Of a stretch of 64,000 bases of DNA, positions 11,557 to 24,082 are shown one piece after another. Below the pieces are notes generated by a model, which was given only the letters and a program-made list of their open reading frames with translations, searched no databases and was not told the DNA's origin. The stretch is from Typhlomys cinereus (taxonomy: Eukaryota > Chordata > Mammalia > Rodentia > Platacanthomyidae). The stretch is taken from positions 1,394,470 to 1,458,469 of the forward strand of contig JALPQD010000404.1 in assembly GCA_023101885.1 (NCBI GenBank), in the 5' to 3' direction. Each line of letters begins with the position of its first letter. Positions within the stretch are counted from its first letter, which is position 1. The position numbers were made by a program, and so were the translations under genes.

Positions 11557-12406
11557 ATGCCCAAGTCAAAGTGCAGACCCATGAGAAACAAAACCCAAGA
11601 AGAAAAATCTCCCACTAATGATAGATTCCAATCAGAACATAATCAGAGAATATAGCCAAGAAAGCCAGGTCCAATATAATGACTTTCAAAGCATGATCAT
11701 TACCATGATCAATATTATGAAAGAAGAAATCTGGGAGGATTTAAATAACTGCATAAACCTCTTCAAACAGGAACACAACCGACATTTGGAGGAGTTGAGA
11801 AAATCAGTTCAAGAAACAAAAATAGCCATAAAGCAGTTAAAACAGTCTCAGGCACAGTTTAAAATTGAACGGAAAAACAAGATATCTTCAACCCAGAACT
11901 CAACAGTGAGTCTTATCAGCAGAACTAAGAAAGAAGAAAATAATATGTCAGATCTTGAAGACAAAGTGAAAGTATTAACCAGCTCAATGGAAGAGGTTGT
12001 TAAAGCCAAAAATATACTTGAGAGGAATATTCAAGAGATATGGGACACCGTGAAGAAGCCTAACATGCACATTGATGGAATACCAGAGCAACAATCCCAA
12101 AATACCACACCTGAGGAAATTTTTCAGATTATCATAAATGAAAACTTCCCTCAACTAAAGAATGAGAGGCCCATCCTAATACAAAAGGTATTTCGAACCC
12201 CAAACAGATATGACAAAAATAGAAACTCACCATGGCAAATAATAGTCAAAACACTTCACATTCAAGAAAAAGAAAAGGCGCTGAGAGCTTCAAGGGAAAG
12301 AAGCAATTCACTTTTAAAGGTAAGCCTATTAAAATACAAACGACTTCTCAATGGAAACAGTAAAAGCAAGAAGAGCTTAGAGAGACATACTTCAAATATT
12401 AAATGA
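11557..12406 (+). pseudogene. LINE-1 ORF1p of L1-B (decayed)
   Basis: ORF1p is the trimeric coiled-coil RNA chaperone of L1. The family start codon is at 11557 (MPKSKCRPMRNKTQEEK), as in the other L1s here, but a frame break follows and the open frame resumes at 11618 for 262 residues. The order is a Gln/Glu-rich coiled coil (about 11680-12030), the RRM region ([19 protein letters not shown] near 12070) and the start of the C-terminal domain ([20 protein letters not shown] near 12236). After RASRERSN the frame shifts, so the conserved C-terminal half ([14 protein letters not shown]) is out of frame and the protein is truncated. Confidence 0.88.
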
Positions 12407-12689
12407 GCAAAAATGTCAACCCAGGCTGATATAGCCAGCAAAACTATCCATCATGATTGAGGGAGAAAGAAAAGTTTTCCAGCACAAAGGCAACTTGAAG
12501 GCTTACATGTCTACTAAACCAGGCCTTCAAACATGCTGGAAATGATACTCAAGCTTAAAGAAAAAAAAAAAGCATATCCAGAAGGACAGAAAGGAAGAAG
12601 ATACTACCACCAAAATGCAAAAGCAAATAATACACTTACAAAAGCCACTAAACATAAAAAATGCTCAGAAGTAAAAAATAATTAGTCCA

Positions 12690-13937
12690 TTATAACACTA
12701 AATGTCATTGAAATTAACTCAATGATCAAGAGACATAGATTACAAACGTGGATTAAAAATCACAACCCATCAATCTGCTGCCTTCAGGAAACTCATCTCA
12801 CCAAAAAAGTAGGCACATCCTAAAAATAAAAGGCTGGTCCAAAATTCTGCAAGCTAATGCAACCAGGAAACAGGCAGGTATAGCCATTATACTATTGGAC
12901 AAAGTGGACTTCAAGTCAAAAAAAAAATCATAAGAGACACAGATGGATACTACATTTTAGTCACAGGTACAAAACATCAGGAAGGTTTCACAATTCTGAA
13001 CATATATGCACCTAATACAGGCTCCTCCAAATTCATTAAGGAAACCCTCCAGCATCTAAAGCAAGAAATTGACCCCTAAATGATAATTCTTGAGGTTTTC
13101 AACACGGCCCTGTCAACATGGGATAGATCAACAGGTCAAAACTTAACAGAGACACTTTGGAACTTAATCCAACCCTTATGGAAAGGACTTTATGGATATC
13201 TATTGAATTTTTCATCAGCACACCAAAGAATGCACATTTTTTCAGCAGCACATGGAACTTTCCCCAAATTAGATCACATATTGGGCCACAAAACGAATCT
13301 TCACATATACAGGAAAGTGAAATTCTAGCCTGTACTCTATCAGACCTCCATGGACTAAAGCTTGACATCCACAAGACAACAAACGACAGAAAATACACTA
13401 ACTTCTGAAACTAAACACTATGATGCTGAATGAGAATTGGATTAAGGAAGAAATTACAAAGGAATTTCAAGATTTCTTGGAAGTGAACAATAATGAAAAC
13501 TCAATGTATCAAAATATTTGGGACACAATGAAAACTGTCCTACGAGGTAAGTTCATAGCTATTAATGCCTACATCAAGAAAATGTAAACATCAGAAATAA
13601 ATAACTTAACAATGCAATTTAAAGCTTTAGAGAAATTAGAGCAATCTGATCCCAAAAGCAATAGAAGGGAGGAGGTTAGCAAAGTAAGGGGAGAAATATC
13701 CAAAAGTGAGATTGGGAAAATGAAACTGTCGAAAAGCTGGTTCTTTGAAAAAAAATCAACAGAATTTATACACTGCTAGCTAAATAAACCAAAAACAAAA
13801 GAGAGAAAACACAAATTAACAAAATTAGAAATGAAAATGGAGCTATCATTACAGATAATCAAGAAATTCAGAGTATTATAACGTCATGTTTCAAAAACAT
13901 ACTCTGTGAAGTTTGACAACACAAAAGAAATGGATGA
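12690..13937 (+). pseudogene. LINE-1 ORF2p of L1-B, 5' block (endonuclease and linker), heavily decayed
   Basis: Endonuclease motifs can be followed across frames: MIKRHRLQTWIKNHNPSICC (12723-12782), QETHLT, then [20 protein letters not shown] at 13080, where the catalytic GDFN has become EVFN, and [10 protein letters not shown] near 13273. Several stops and frameshifts interrupt it. The block ends at the target-site duplication of the nested fragment (13923-13937) and continues at 14600. Confidence 0.85.
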
Positions 13938-14584
13938 GGCTGGCCTGGTTAGTGGTGGTTAATGTAGGATCTCTGATGTTCTGAAGTGTGGTTTGTTGGG
14001 GTTTTTTCTCTTCTTCTTTTCTTTTTTTTTCTTTTTTCCAGTTTTGGTAATCTCTCCCCATCCTAAAGCTCAGGGTTATTTACAGAAGAGAGGGCAGTAA
14101 GATTGAAAGAGCCTAAAAATGGGGAGAAACAAAGATGTACAAGATACTTCACACAAGTTAAGGCTGAGGTAATCATAATGGGACTTTTCGTGACCTGCAC
14201 AATGACCAACATATCATTGACCCCCCTAAGTTTAGCATGGATCACAGGCACCTTGATTCTTAGAGGCAAGGGTTTAACAGGCACAATATTGTTCTTATAC
14301 CAAAGGAGAACCCAAGAAATAGCTCTAGGCAATGCTACTGCATCCTTATACCACATCAGAGAGGAGGTCCTGGAGGGAAGTTTGACACGTACACTAAAGA
14401 ATGCTCCAGGAATGGAGGGGGCCACTGGGAGAAAGGGAGTGAGGGAGGAAAGGAAAGGGGAAAGGGGGAAAGGAGCTTGAGGATCCAGGGAGGAGAGGAG
14501 GGAAGGAGGGGAATGTGGTACCTATCAAGTATTTGTGAGTGGAAAAAATAAAAACAAAAAAATTAAAAATGCTTATCTCACAAA
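13938..14584 (+). mobile_element. Twin-primed (5'-inverted) LINE-1 3' fragment nested in L1-B
   Basis: The flanking target-site duplication AAAAGAAATGGATGA (13923-13937) / AAAAGAAATGGATAA (14585-14599) is L1-B ORF2 sequence. The first 109 bp (13938-14046) are L1 3' UTR in reverse orientation. From 14047 the element continues in plus orientation from the adjacent 3' UTR position (TAATCTCTCCCC) to an A-rich tail. The outer end of the inverted piece and the first base of the direct piece are neighbours in an uninverted L1, which is the signature of twin priming. Confidence 0.9.
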
Positions 14585-14599
14585 AAAAGAAATGGATAA

Positions 14600-15056
14600 A
14601 TTCTGAAGTAAACGCAACTTACCAAAATTGAATCAGGAAGTTTTGAATTATTTGAATAGTCCTATAAATATGAGGAAATTGATGAGGTAATCTCGAATCT
14701 TCCCATCAAAAAATGTCCCGGACCAGATGGATTCAGCACTGAGATCTACCAGACATTTAAGGAACAAATTACACAAATAATCCTTAAACTCTTCCATCAA
14801 ACAGCAAAGGATGGAATACTACCAAATTCTTCCTATGATGCTAAGATGTTCTTAATCCCAAAACCTAATAAAGACTCACTTAATAAAAGGAAACTATAGG
14901 ACAATCTCTTTGATGAACACAGACCCAAAGATTCTCAAAAAAGTCTCAGCAAATTGTATTCAAAAATATCAAAAAGATCATTCCTGGTGATCAAGTAGGC
15001 TTTATCCCAGGCACACAAGTTTGGTTCAACATACAGAAATCAATAAAGGTAATTCA
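14600..15056 (+). pseudogene. LINE-1 ORF2p of L1-B, middle block (start of reverse transcriptase)
   Basis: Continuation of L1-B ORF2 after the nested fragment: linker end and early RT, with [19 protein letters not shown] (14716-14772) and PKPNKDSLN near 14861 recognisable across small frame breaks. It ends at about 15056 where L1-C begins, and resumes at 21027 with [14 protein letters not shown]. Confidence 0.85.
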
Positions 15057-16127
15057 CAATATAAAACTGCGCAAACCCTTCCCCTCCACTCCGCCGCCCA
15101 GGACGCGTGTGCGTGGTCCAGCTGGGCCTCACCGTGCTGCGACACAGACTCCAACCAGAACAAACCAATGGAAAATGGCCAAGGAAGCCTGACCCAGGAA
15201 AACGACCTTCAAAATATGATCATTACCATGTTCAATACTATGAAAGAGGAAATCCGAGAAGAATTAAATAATCAAATCAATCGCTTTGAGGAGGAACACA
15301 ACAGACACAGGGAGGAGTTGAGAAAAACAGTGCAAGAATCGAACACTGGCAAAGAGCAGTTAAAGCAGACTCAAGCAGAGTTTAAAACTGAGCTAAAAGA
15401 CAAGTTATCTTCAACCCAGAACTCCACGGAGAGTCTTATCAGCAGAACTAACCAAGCAGAAAACAGAATTTCAGACCTTGAAGATAAAGAGGGAGTACTA
15501 ACCAGCTCAATGGAAGAGGTTGTTAAAGCCAAAAAGATGCTTGAGAGAAATATCCAGGAGTTATGGGACACCCTGAAGAAGCCCAACATGCGTATTCATG
15601 GAATACCAGAGCAAGAATCTCAAAATACCACCCCTGAGGAAATTTTTCAAACGATCATCAAGGAAAACTGTCCTCATCTAAAAAAAGAGAGGCCAATCCA
15701 TATACGAGAGGCATTCTGCACCCCAAACAGATATGACCAAAACAGAAGCTCGACAAGGCAAATAATAGTCAAAACACTCCACATTCAAGATAAAGAACTG
15801 GTGCTGAGAGCTTCAAGGGAGAAAAAACAAGTCACTTTTAAAGGTAAACCTATTAAAATAACAAATGACTTCTCAGTCAAAACAGTAAAAACAAGAAGAG
15901 CTTGGAGAGACATACTTCAAGTATTGAATGAGCAAAAATGTCAACCTAGGCTAATTTACCCTGCAAAACTATCCGTCATGATCGAGGGAGAAAGAAAAAT
16001 CTTCCAGCACAAAGACAACTTGAAGGGATACATGTCCACCAAACCAGGCCTTCAAAAAATGCTAGAAATGATACTCAAGTGTGAAGAAAAAAAAAGGCAT
16101 ATCCAGGAGAACAGAAGGCAAGTATAA
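15021..16127 (+). CDS. LINE-1 ORF1p of L1-C, open reading frame preserved (chimeric N-terminus)
   Basis: ORF1p binds L1 RNA as a trimer and is needed for retrotransposition. The frame is open for 368 codons. The first roughly 15 codons come from L1-B ORF2 sequence and the next 30 or so from the CpG-rich leader. True ORF1 homology starts at [11 protein letters not shown] (about 15150), so a start at M in MENGQ (15168) is as plausible as 15021. Then come the coiled coil (about 15200-15570), the RRM ([20 protein letters not shown] near 15587) and the C-terminal domain ([20 protein letters not shown], then [12 protein letters not shown] near 15940). The C-terminus appears complete. The normal N-terminal segment is absent, so function is doubtful. 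Confidence 0.8.
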   Translation: MVQHTEINKGNSQYKTAQTLPLHSAAQDACAWSSWASPCCDTDSNQNKPMENGQGSLTQENDLQNMIITMFNTMKEEIREELNNQINRFEEEHNRHREELRKTVQESNTGKEQLKQTQAEFKTELKDKLSSTQNSTESLISRTNQAENRISDLEDKEGVLTSSMEEVVKAKKMLERNIQELWDTLKKPNMRIHGIPEQESQNTTPEEIFQTIIKENCPHLKKERPIHIREAFCTPNRYDQNRSSTRQIIVKTLHIQDKELVLRASREKKQVTFKGKPIKITNDFSVKTVKTRRAWRDILQVLNEQKCQPRLIYPAKLSVMIEGERKIFQHKDNLKGYMSTKPGLQKMLEMILKCEEKKRHIQENRRQV

Positions 16128-19100
16128 CACCATTAAAAGCGAAGCAATATACTTATAAAAACTACTAAACATAATAAATATCTGGAATCAAAAATAGTTT
16201 CGCCATTATAACACTAAATGTTAATGGAATTAACTCACCGATCAAGAGACACAGATTACAAATTTGGATTAAAAATCACAATCCATCAATCTGCTGCCTA
16301 GGAAACCCATCTCACCACAAAAGATAAGCATGCCCTGAAAATGAAAGGCTGGTCAATAATTCTACAAGCTAATGGAAGCAGAAAACAGGCAGGGATAGCC
16401 ATTATGATATCAGACAAAGTGGACTTCAAACCAAAGAAAATTATAAGAGACACGGATGGATACTACATTTTAGTCACAGGTACAAATCACCAGGAAGACT
16501 TCACAATACTGAACAAATATGCACCCAACACGGGCCCCTCCACATTCATTAAGAAAACCCTACAGCGTCTAAAGCAAGAAATCAACCCCCAAACGATAAT
16601 TCATGGGGACTTCAACACCGCCCTCTCAACATGGGATAGATCAACTGGTCAAAAGCTTAACAGAGACACTTTGGAACTTAATCAAACCCTTAAAGAAATG
16701 GACCTTACAGATCTCTATCGAACTTTTCGCCCACGCACCAAAGAATACACATTTTTCTCAGCAGCACACGGAACTTTCTCCAAAATAGATCACATATTGG
16801 GCCACAAAACGAATCTACACATGTACAAAAAAGTTGAAATTCTAACCTGTGCCCTATCAGACCATCATGGCCTAAAGCAGGACATCCACAACACAACAAA
16901 CAAGAGAAAATACACTAACTCCTGGAAACTTAACAATATGATGCTGAATGAGAACTGGATTCAGGAAGAAATTAAAAACGAAATTCAAGATTTCCTGAAA
17001 GGAAATGATAATGAAAACACAACTTACCAAAATCTCTGGGACACAATGAAAGCTGTTCTAAGAGGTAAGTTCATAGCTCTTAATGCCTACATCAAAAAAA
17101 TGGAAACATCAGATATAAACAACTTAACAATGCAGCTTAAAGCTTTAGAGAAACTAAAGCAATCTGATCCCAAAAGTAGTAGAAGAGAGGAGATTAGCAA
17201 AATAAGGGGAGAAATATCTGAAATCGAGACTAAGAAAACGATAGAAAAAATCAACCAGTCAAAAAGCAGGTTCTTTGAAAAAATCAATAAGATTGATACA
17301 CCCCTAGCTAAATTCACCAAAAGCAAGAGAGAGAAAACCCAAATTAACAAAATTAGAAATGAACATGGAGTTATCACTACTGATACCCAAGAAATTAAGA
17401 GAATTATAACATCATATTTCAAAAAATTATACTCTGTGAAGTTTGACAACACAAAAGAGATGGATGAATTTCTAAGTAAACACAACTTATCTAAATTGAA
17501 TCAGGAAGTTGTGAATTATTTAAATAGTCCTATAACGTATAAGGAAATTGAAGAAGTAATCTCAAATCTTCCCACCAAAAAATGGCCTGGACCAGATGGA
17601 TTCAGCACAGAGTTCTACCAGACATTTAAGGAGCTAATAACACCAATACTCCTTAAACTGTTCCATCAAATAGCAAAGGAAGGAACACTACAAAATTCCT
17701 TCTATGAAGATAATATCGTTCTCATCCCAAAACCCAATAAAGATTCACTTAAAAAAGAAAACTATAGGCCGATCTCTCTGATGAACACAGATGCAAAGAT
17801 TCCCAACAGGCTTAGCAAATCGGATTCAAAACATATTAAAAAGATCATTCACGGGGACGAAGTAGGCTTCATCCCGGCACACAAGGTTGGCTCAACATAC
17901 GCAAATCAATAAATGTAATTCATCATGTAAACCAGTCCAAAGTCCAAGGCCACATGATACTCTCGATAGATGCAGAAAAAGCCTTTGACAAAATCCAACA
18001 GCCTTTTATGATCAAAATGCTAGAGACAGTAGGAATGGAAGGAAGCTTTATCAATATAATAAAAGCTGTATACAACAAGCCCACAGCAAGGATTATGCTC
18101 AATGGAGAGCAATTGGAAGCATTTCCAATTCGATCAGGAACTAGACAAGGCTGTCCTCTCTCACCACTTCTATTCAATATTGTACTTGAAATCTTAGCTA
18201 AAGCCATAAGACAAGAAAGGGGCATAACAGGGATTCAAATCAGCAAGGAAGAAGTGAAGCTATCCCTACTTGCAGATGACATGATCTTATACCTGAGTGA
18301 TCCCAAAAACTCCACCAGGAAGCTTCTGGAACTAATTGAGAAGTTCAGCAGGGTGGCACGATACAAAATCAATGTGCAAAAATGAGAGGCCTTCCTATAT
18401 GCCCAGAATGAAAAAAGTGAAAAAGCCTTGAGAGAAACAATCTTATTTACTATAGCCCCTAAAAAAATGAAATACCTTGGTATAAACCTAACCAAGGAGG
18501 TAAAAGACCTTTACAATGAAAACTTTAAAACCCTAAAGAAAGAAATAACAGAAGACACCAGAAGGTGGAAATACCTCCCTTGTTCCTGGATTGGCAGAAT
18601 CAACATCATAAAAATGCCCATCCTACCAAAGGCAATATACAGATTCAATGCTATACCAATCAAAATCCCAAAGCAATTCTTCAAAGAAGTTGACCAAACA
18701 ATCTCAAAGTTCATATGGAGGCACAAAAGACCCAGGATAGCAAAGACAATCCTGAGTAACAAAGCACTGCTGGAGGTATTACCATACCAATCCTAAGTCT
18801 ATACTACAAATGCATAGTTATAAAGACAGCCTGGTAATGGCTCCAAAATGGAAACACAGATCAATGGATAAGGATTGAAGACCCAGATATAAGCCCACAA
18901 AATTACAGCCATTTGGTCTTTGACAAAGGGGCCCAAAAAATCCAATGGAAAAAGAACTGCATCTTCAACAAATCGTGCTGGCAAAACTGGATCTCCACAT
19001 GCAGAAGATTAAAGCTGGACACGTACTTGTCACCATGTACAAGACTTAATTCCAAATGGATCAAGGACCTTGATTTAAGGCCAGAGACTATAAAAACCAT

Positions 19101-21026
19101 AGTTGAAAGGATAGGGAACTCCCTCGAGCTGATTGGGCTAGGCAAACATTTCCTAAACAGACATCCAATGGCACAGTCACTGCTATCAACTCTCAACAGT
19201 TGGGATCTTGTGAAATTAAAGAGCTTCTGTTCAGATAAAGAGATTGTAATGCGAGCTCAAAGGCAACCCACAGAATGGGAGAAAATCTTCACTAACCACA
19301 CATCTGATAGAACTCTGCTGTCCAGAGTGCACAAAGAACTTAGAAAACTAAACACCAAGGAAACCAATGGCCCAATTAATAAATGGGCCCTGGAACTTAA
19401 AAGAAACTTTACCAGGGATGAAATTAAAATGTCTAACAAATATCTGAAAAAATGCTCCACTTCCTTAGCCATCAGGGAAATGCAAATCAAAACTTCCCTG
19501 ACATATCATCTCACACCGGTCAGGATGGCAAAAATCCACAATACAAACAACAACAAATGCTGGAGAGGATGTGGAGAGAGGGGAACTCTCCTAAATTGCT
19601 GGTGGGAGTGCAGGCTCATACAGCCACTCTGGTGAGCCGTCTGGTGATTCTTAAAAAAATTAAAGATTGAAATGCTATATGACCCTGCTATTCCACTTTT
19701 GAGAATAACCCCCCATACAGCAGAGGTTCACCTCGATAGCACAAGCACGATCATGTTCATAGCAGCACTATTTACAATAGCAAAGTCATGGAATCAACCC
19801 AAATGTCCAACAGTTGACGAGTGGATAAGGAAACTGTGGTACATCTATACAATGGAGTACTGCTCAGACATCAAAAATGATGAATTAGTGGAATTTGCCG
19901 GGAAATGGATGTCATTAGAAACAATTATATTAAGTGAAGTATCCCAGACCCAGAAAATTAAGCGCTGTATGTACTCCCTAATAGGTGGCTCCTAGTACCA
20001 AACCCACCCAGCCCACCTAGAGACAGTAATTGCAAGGATTATGAACAGGAGGGATGGGGTAGGAGGGCCACACCATAAACAAGGAGAGAAAGGACCATGT
20101 TACAGCATGTTACAGCAGAGAAAGTAGGCCTCCATCAAGGACTCAAATAAATAATGAGACATCTGATTAAGTTCACAGACTTTTGTTCCTGATCATTTAC
20201 TACTGAGGTGGTATGATCTCACCAGGAGAGAAGGGCATATAGTCTGGCAGAGAAAAAGTAACCATCGTGCAAATTGGTGATAGACCCCTCCCTCACTGTG
20301 GTTTCCCACTTTTATTACATCTACCTTTGAATGTGCTTTTATCACAAGACTCTAGTTTAACAGCTTTTGGTCTCTGGTCAGGGGGTAACATACAGTGCCC
20401 AGCAGGATTTAGTGAAGGGCATTGCAGGAGCAGCAAAACTGCAAAAGAAAATCAACAAACCACAATCCAGAACTTCAGAGACTCTATATCAACCACCTAG
20501 AACTAGGCCAGCTTAATCTCTCCCCATCCTGAAGCTCAGAGAAATTTGCGGAAGAGGGGGTGGTAAGAGTGTAAGAGCAAAAGGATGGGAGGAGCAATGA
20601 TATGTAAGATACTCCATACAAGTTAGGGCTGAAGTAATCATAATTGGACTTTACATGCCCTGCACATTGTCCAACACACTATTGACCTCACAAAGTCTAG
20701 CATCTGCTAAAGGCATCAAGATCATTGGAGGCAAGGGATTGGCAGCCACAGCAGTTTTCCTATACCTATGGGGAACACGGGAAAAGGTTCAGGGAAAGGC
20801 CACTGGGTCCTTGTACGTCATTGGAGTGGAGGGCCCAGAGGAAAATCAGGCATGCACAAGAAAGGTCTCTCTGGGAATTGGGGCGGGAGGCACTGAGGGA
20901 TGGGAAAGAAGGGGGGTGGTGAGGGGGAGCACGGGGTATGGGGGAAGAGGAGGGAGGGAGGGAACTGGTGTACCTATTAAGTTTGTATGAGCTGAAATAA
21001 TAATAAAAAATGTATTAATAAAAAAA
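15057..21026 (+). mobile_element. L1-C: near-full-length LINE-1 nested in L1-B
   Basis: Plus-strand L1 with an intact ORF1 frame, an ORF2 broken at a few points and a complete 3' UTR ending in GTTTGTATGAGCTGAAATAA and an A-rich tail (20980-21026). It lies inside L1-B ORF2, whose reading resumes at 21027. It lacks the usual GC-rich 5' UTR and the MPKSKCR start of ORF1; instead its first roughly 90 bp (about 15066-15150) are CpG-rich and unlike any other L1 here. No clean target-site duplication can be called, because the junctions are in AT-rich, A-rich sequence. Confidence 0.9.
16190..19995 (+). pseudogene. LINE-1 ORF2p of L1-C (endonuclease, reverse transcriptase, C-terminal domain), few lesions
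   Basis: Homology starts with TLNVNGINSPIKRHRLQ near 16217. A small deletion at CTGCCTAGG (about 16300) destroys the QETH motif. A 523-codon frame (16341-17912) then covers the rest of the endonuclease ([25 protein letters not shown]) and early RT ([14 protein letters not shown]). Frames 17954-18385, 18428-18796, 18913-19635 and 19672-19995 carry the RT palm ([28 protein letters not shown]), the catalytic box as LADD (L for the usual F) and the C-terminal region ending YSLIGGS. Normal total length would be about 1270 residues. About five frame breaks inactivate it. Confidence 0.9.
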
Positions 21027-24000
21027 CAGCCCAAAATTCAAGAACATATGATACTCTCAATAGATGCAGAAAATGCTTTTGACAAGATCCAACAGTCTTT
21101 TATGATCAAAACCCTAGAGACAGTTGGAATGGAAGGAACCTTTCTCAATATAATAAAAGCTGTATACAACAAGCCAACAACAGAAATTATACTCAATGGG
21201 GAAAAAAGTTGAAGCATTCCCTCTTCAATCATGAACTAGACAAGGCTCTCCACTCTCACTACTTCTATTCAGTATTGTACTTGAAGACTTAGCTGAAGCC
21301 ATAAGAGAAGAAAGGGTCATAAAATGGATTCAAATAGGCAAGAAGAAGTAAAGTTATCTCTATTTGCAGATGACATGATCATATACCTGAGCGATCCTAA
21401 AAACTCCACCAGGAAACTCTGGAACTAATATAGCAATTCAGCAGGGTAGCAGGATACAAAATAAACGTACAAAAGTCAGTGACATTCTTATATGCCCAAG
21501 ATAAAAGAAGTGAAAAAGCCCTGATAGAAACAATCCCATTTATTATAGCCCCTAAAAAAATGAAATACCTTGGTATAAACCTAACCAAGAAAGTAAGAGA
21601 ATTTTACAATGAAAAATTTAAAACCCTAAAGAAAGAAATTACAGAAGACATCAGAAGGTGGAAATACCTCCCTTGTTCCTGGATTGGCAGAATCAATATC
21701 ATAAAAATGACCATCCTACCAAAGGCAATATACAGATTCAATGCTATACAAATTGAAATCCAAAAGCAATTCTTTAAAGAAGATGACCAAACAATCTCAA
21801 AATTCATATGGAGGCACAAAAGACCCAGGATAGCAAGATCAATTCTGAGTACCAAAAACACTGCTGGAGGTATCACCATACCAATCCTTAATCTGTACTA
21901 CAAATCCTTAGTTATAAAAACAGCCTGGTACTGGCTCCAAAATAGACACGCAGATCAATGGATAAGGGTTGAAGATCCAGAGATAAGCCCACACAATTAC
22001 ATCCTTTTGATCTTTGACAAAGGGGCCCAAAAATCCAATGGAAAAAGAACAGCATCTTCAACAAATGGTGCTGGCTAAACTGGATCTCCACATGCAGAAG
22101 ATACTGCACCCGTATTTATCACCATGTACAAGAATTAATTCCAAATGGATCAAGGACCTCAGTGTAAGGCCAGAGATTATAAAAACCTTAGTTGAAAGAG
22201 GGAACTCCCTTGAGCTGAGTAGACCAGGCCAACAGTTCCTAAACAGAAATCCAATAGCAGAGTCAATACAACTAACACTCAACAGATGGGATCTTATGAA
22301 AGTAAAGAGCTTCTGATCAGATAAAGAGATTTTAACAGGAGCACAAAGTGAATCCATAAAATGGGAGAAAATCTTCACTAACCACATATCTGATAGAGCT
22401 CTATTATCAAGAGTGCACAAAGAACTTAGGAAAGTAAACACCTAGGAAACAAATGGCCCAATTAAAAATGGTCCTTGGAAATTAAAAGAAACTTTACCAG
22501 GGACTAAATTGAAATGTGTAACAAATATCTTTAAAAATGCTCCACATCCTTAGCCATCAGGGAAATGCAAACTAAAACCTCCCTGAGATTTCATCTCACC
22601 CTGGTCAGGATGGCAAAAATCCACAATACAAACAACAATAAATGCTGGAGTGGATGTGGTGTGAATGGGACTCTCTTACATTCCTGTTGGGAATGCAGGC
22701 TTATACATCCACTCTGGCGAGCCATCTGGCGATTCATAAAAAGTTAAAGATTGAAATGCCTTATGACTCTGCTATTACACATTTGAGAATCATCCCCCTT
22801 AGAGCAAAAATTCACCTCGATAGCACAAGCATGACCATGTTCATAGCAGCAATGCTTAAAATAGCAATGTCATGGAATCAACCCAAATGTCCAACAGGTG
22901 ATAAGTGGATAAGGAAAATATGGTACCTTTATGCATTGGAATACTAAGCCATCAAAAATGATCATTTAATAAAATTTGCCGGGAAATGGATGGAATTAGA
23001 AAAAATTATGTTGAGTGAAGTATCCTAGACATGGAAAATTAAGCACCATATGCAATCCCAAATAGGGTGATCCTAGTACCAAATCCACTTAGAGACACAC
23101 TCAAAGATAAATCTCTGTAAAATTTACAGTAATTGCAAAGATTATAAACAGGAGGAAAGGGGAAGGAGGGTCCTGCCAGCAACAAGTAGAGAAGGCATCA
23201 TGCTACAGCAGAGAAAATATAAGCTCACAGATTTTCCTTCCTTCTCACTTGCAAGTGATGGGGTATGATCTCACCAGAAAGGGAGGGCATACAGTCTGGC
23301 AGATAGAAGGTAACTATTTTGCAAATGGTAGACTGCCCGCCTTCACCGCGGTCTCCTACTCTTATTCCATCTACCTTTGAATCTACTCTTATAATAAGAC
23401 TCTATTTTAACAGCCTTGTATCTCTGGACAGGGGTGACATCCAATACCCATCAGCCAATACTCATTAAGATGGAGCTAAGGGTGGTGCAGGAACAGCAAA
23501 CCTGAAAAAAAATCCACAAACCATAATTCAAAATATCAGAGACTCTATATCAACTATCTGGAACCAGGCCAGCCTAATCTTTCCCCATCCTAAAGCTCGG
23601 GGAAAAGGGGCTGGTAAGATTGTAAGAGCCTAAAGATGGGGAGGAGCAACTATATTCAAGATATTCCACACAAGTTAGGGTCAAAGTAATCATAATAGGA
23701 CTTTGCATAACCTGTGTAATTACCAACATATGATTGACCCCTAAAAGTCAAGCATGGATCACAGGCACTAGAATCCTTAGATGCAAGGGATTAACAGCCA
23801 CAATAGTGTTCCTATACTAAAGGGGAACACAAAAGAGAGCTCTAGGCAATGCTCCTGAGTCCTTATACCTCATCACAGTGGAGAACCCAGAGGGAAGTTT
23901 GACATGCACACTAAAGGATGTTCCAGGGATGGGGGTGGAACAATGGGAGAAAGCGAGGGAGGGCAGAAATGAAGGGGAAAAGGGGGAGGGAACAAGGGTT

Positions 24001-24070
24001 CCAAGGAGGGGTGGAGAGAAGGAGGGGTATGGGTACCTATCAAGTTTGTAGGAGTGAAAAAAATAAATAC
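21027..24070 (+). pseudogene. L1-B continued: ORF2p C-terminal half and 3' UTR
   Basis: It starts at the RT palm ([15 protein letters not shown] near 21050) and passes the FADD box (21363-21374, intact), a 199-codon open stretch (21479-22078) and several shorter frames to LISGKWMELE-like sequence near 22985. Then comes a purine-rich 3' UTR ending in an A-rich tail near 24070. It is clearly more diverged than L1-C, consistent with L1-C having been inserted later. Confidence 0.88.
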
Positions 24071-24082
24071 AAAATAAGTGCA

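Larger units (their letters stand above)
10624..24082 (+). mobile_element. L1-B: old near-full-length LINE-1, split by two nested L1 insertions
   Basis: Plus-strand L1 with 5' UTR (10636-11556), ORF1 (11557-12406), ORF2 in three blocks (12690-13937, 14600-15056, 21027-22990) and a 3' UTR ending at a short A-rich tail near 24070. AAAATAAGAGCA (10624-10635) and AAAATAAGTGCA (24071-24082) are a plausible 12 bp target-site duplication with one mismatch. The gaps in ORF2 are exactly filled by a twin-primed L1 fragment (13938-14584) and by L1-C (15057-21026). L1-B is therefore the oldest of the three. It lies in the V2R intron between exons 4 and 5. Confidence 0.88.

Noticed and set aside
14400..14520. 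G-rich tracts as new G-quadruplex regulatory elements
   Set aside because: They are the purine-rich part of L1 3' UTRs, a general property of these elements, present in every copy.
15021..15150. The first roughly 45 codons of the 368-codon frame as a genuine ORF1 N-terminus
   Set aside because: About 15 codons are L1-B ORF2 sequence and the rest is the non-L1 leader; none matches the family start MPKSKCR.
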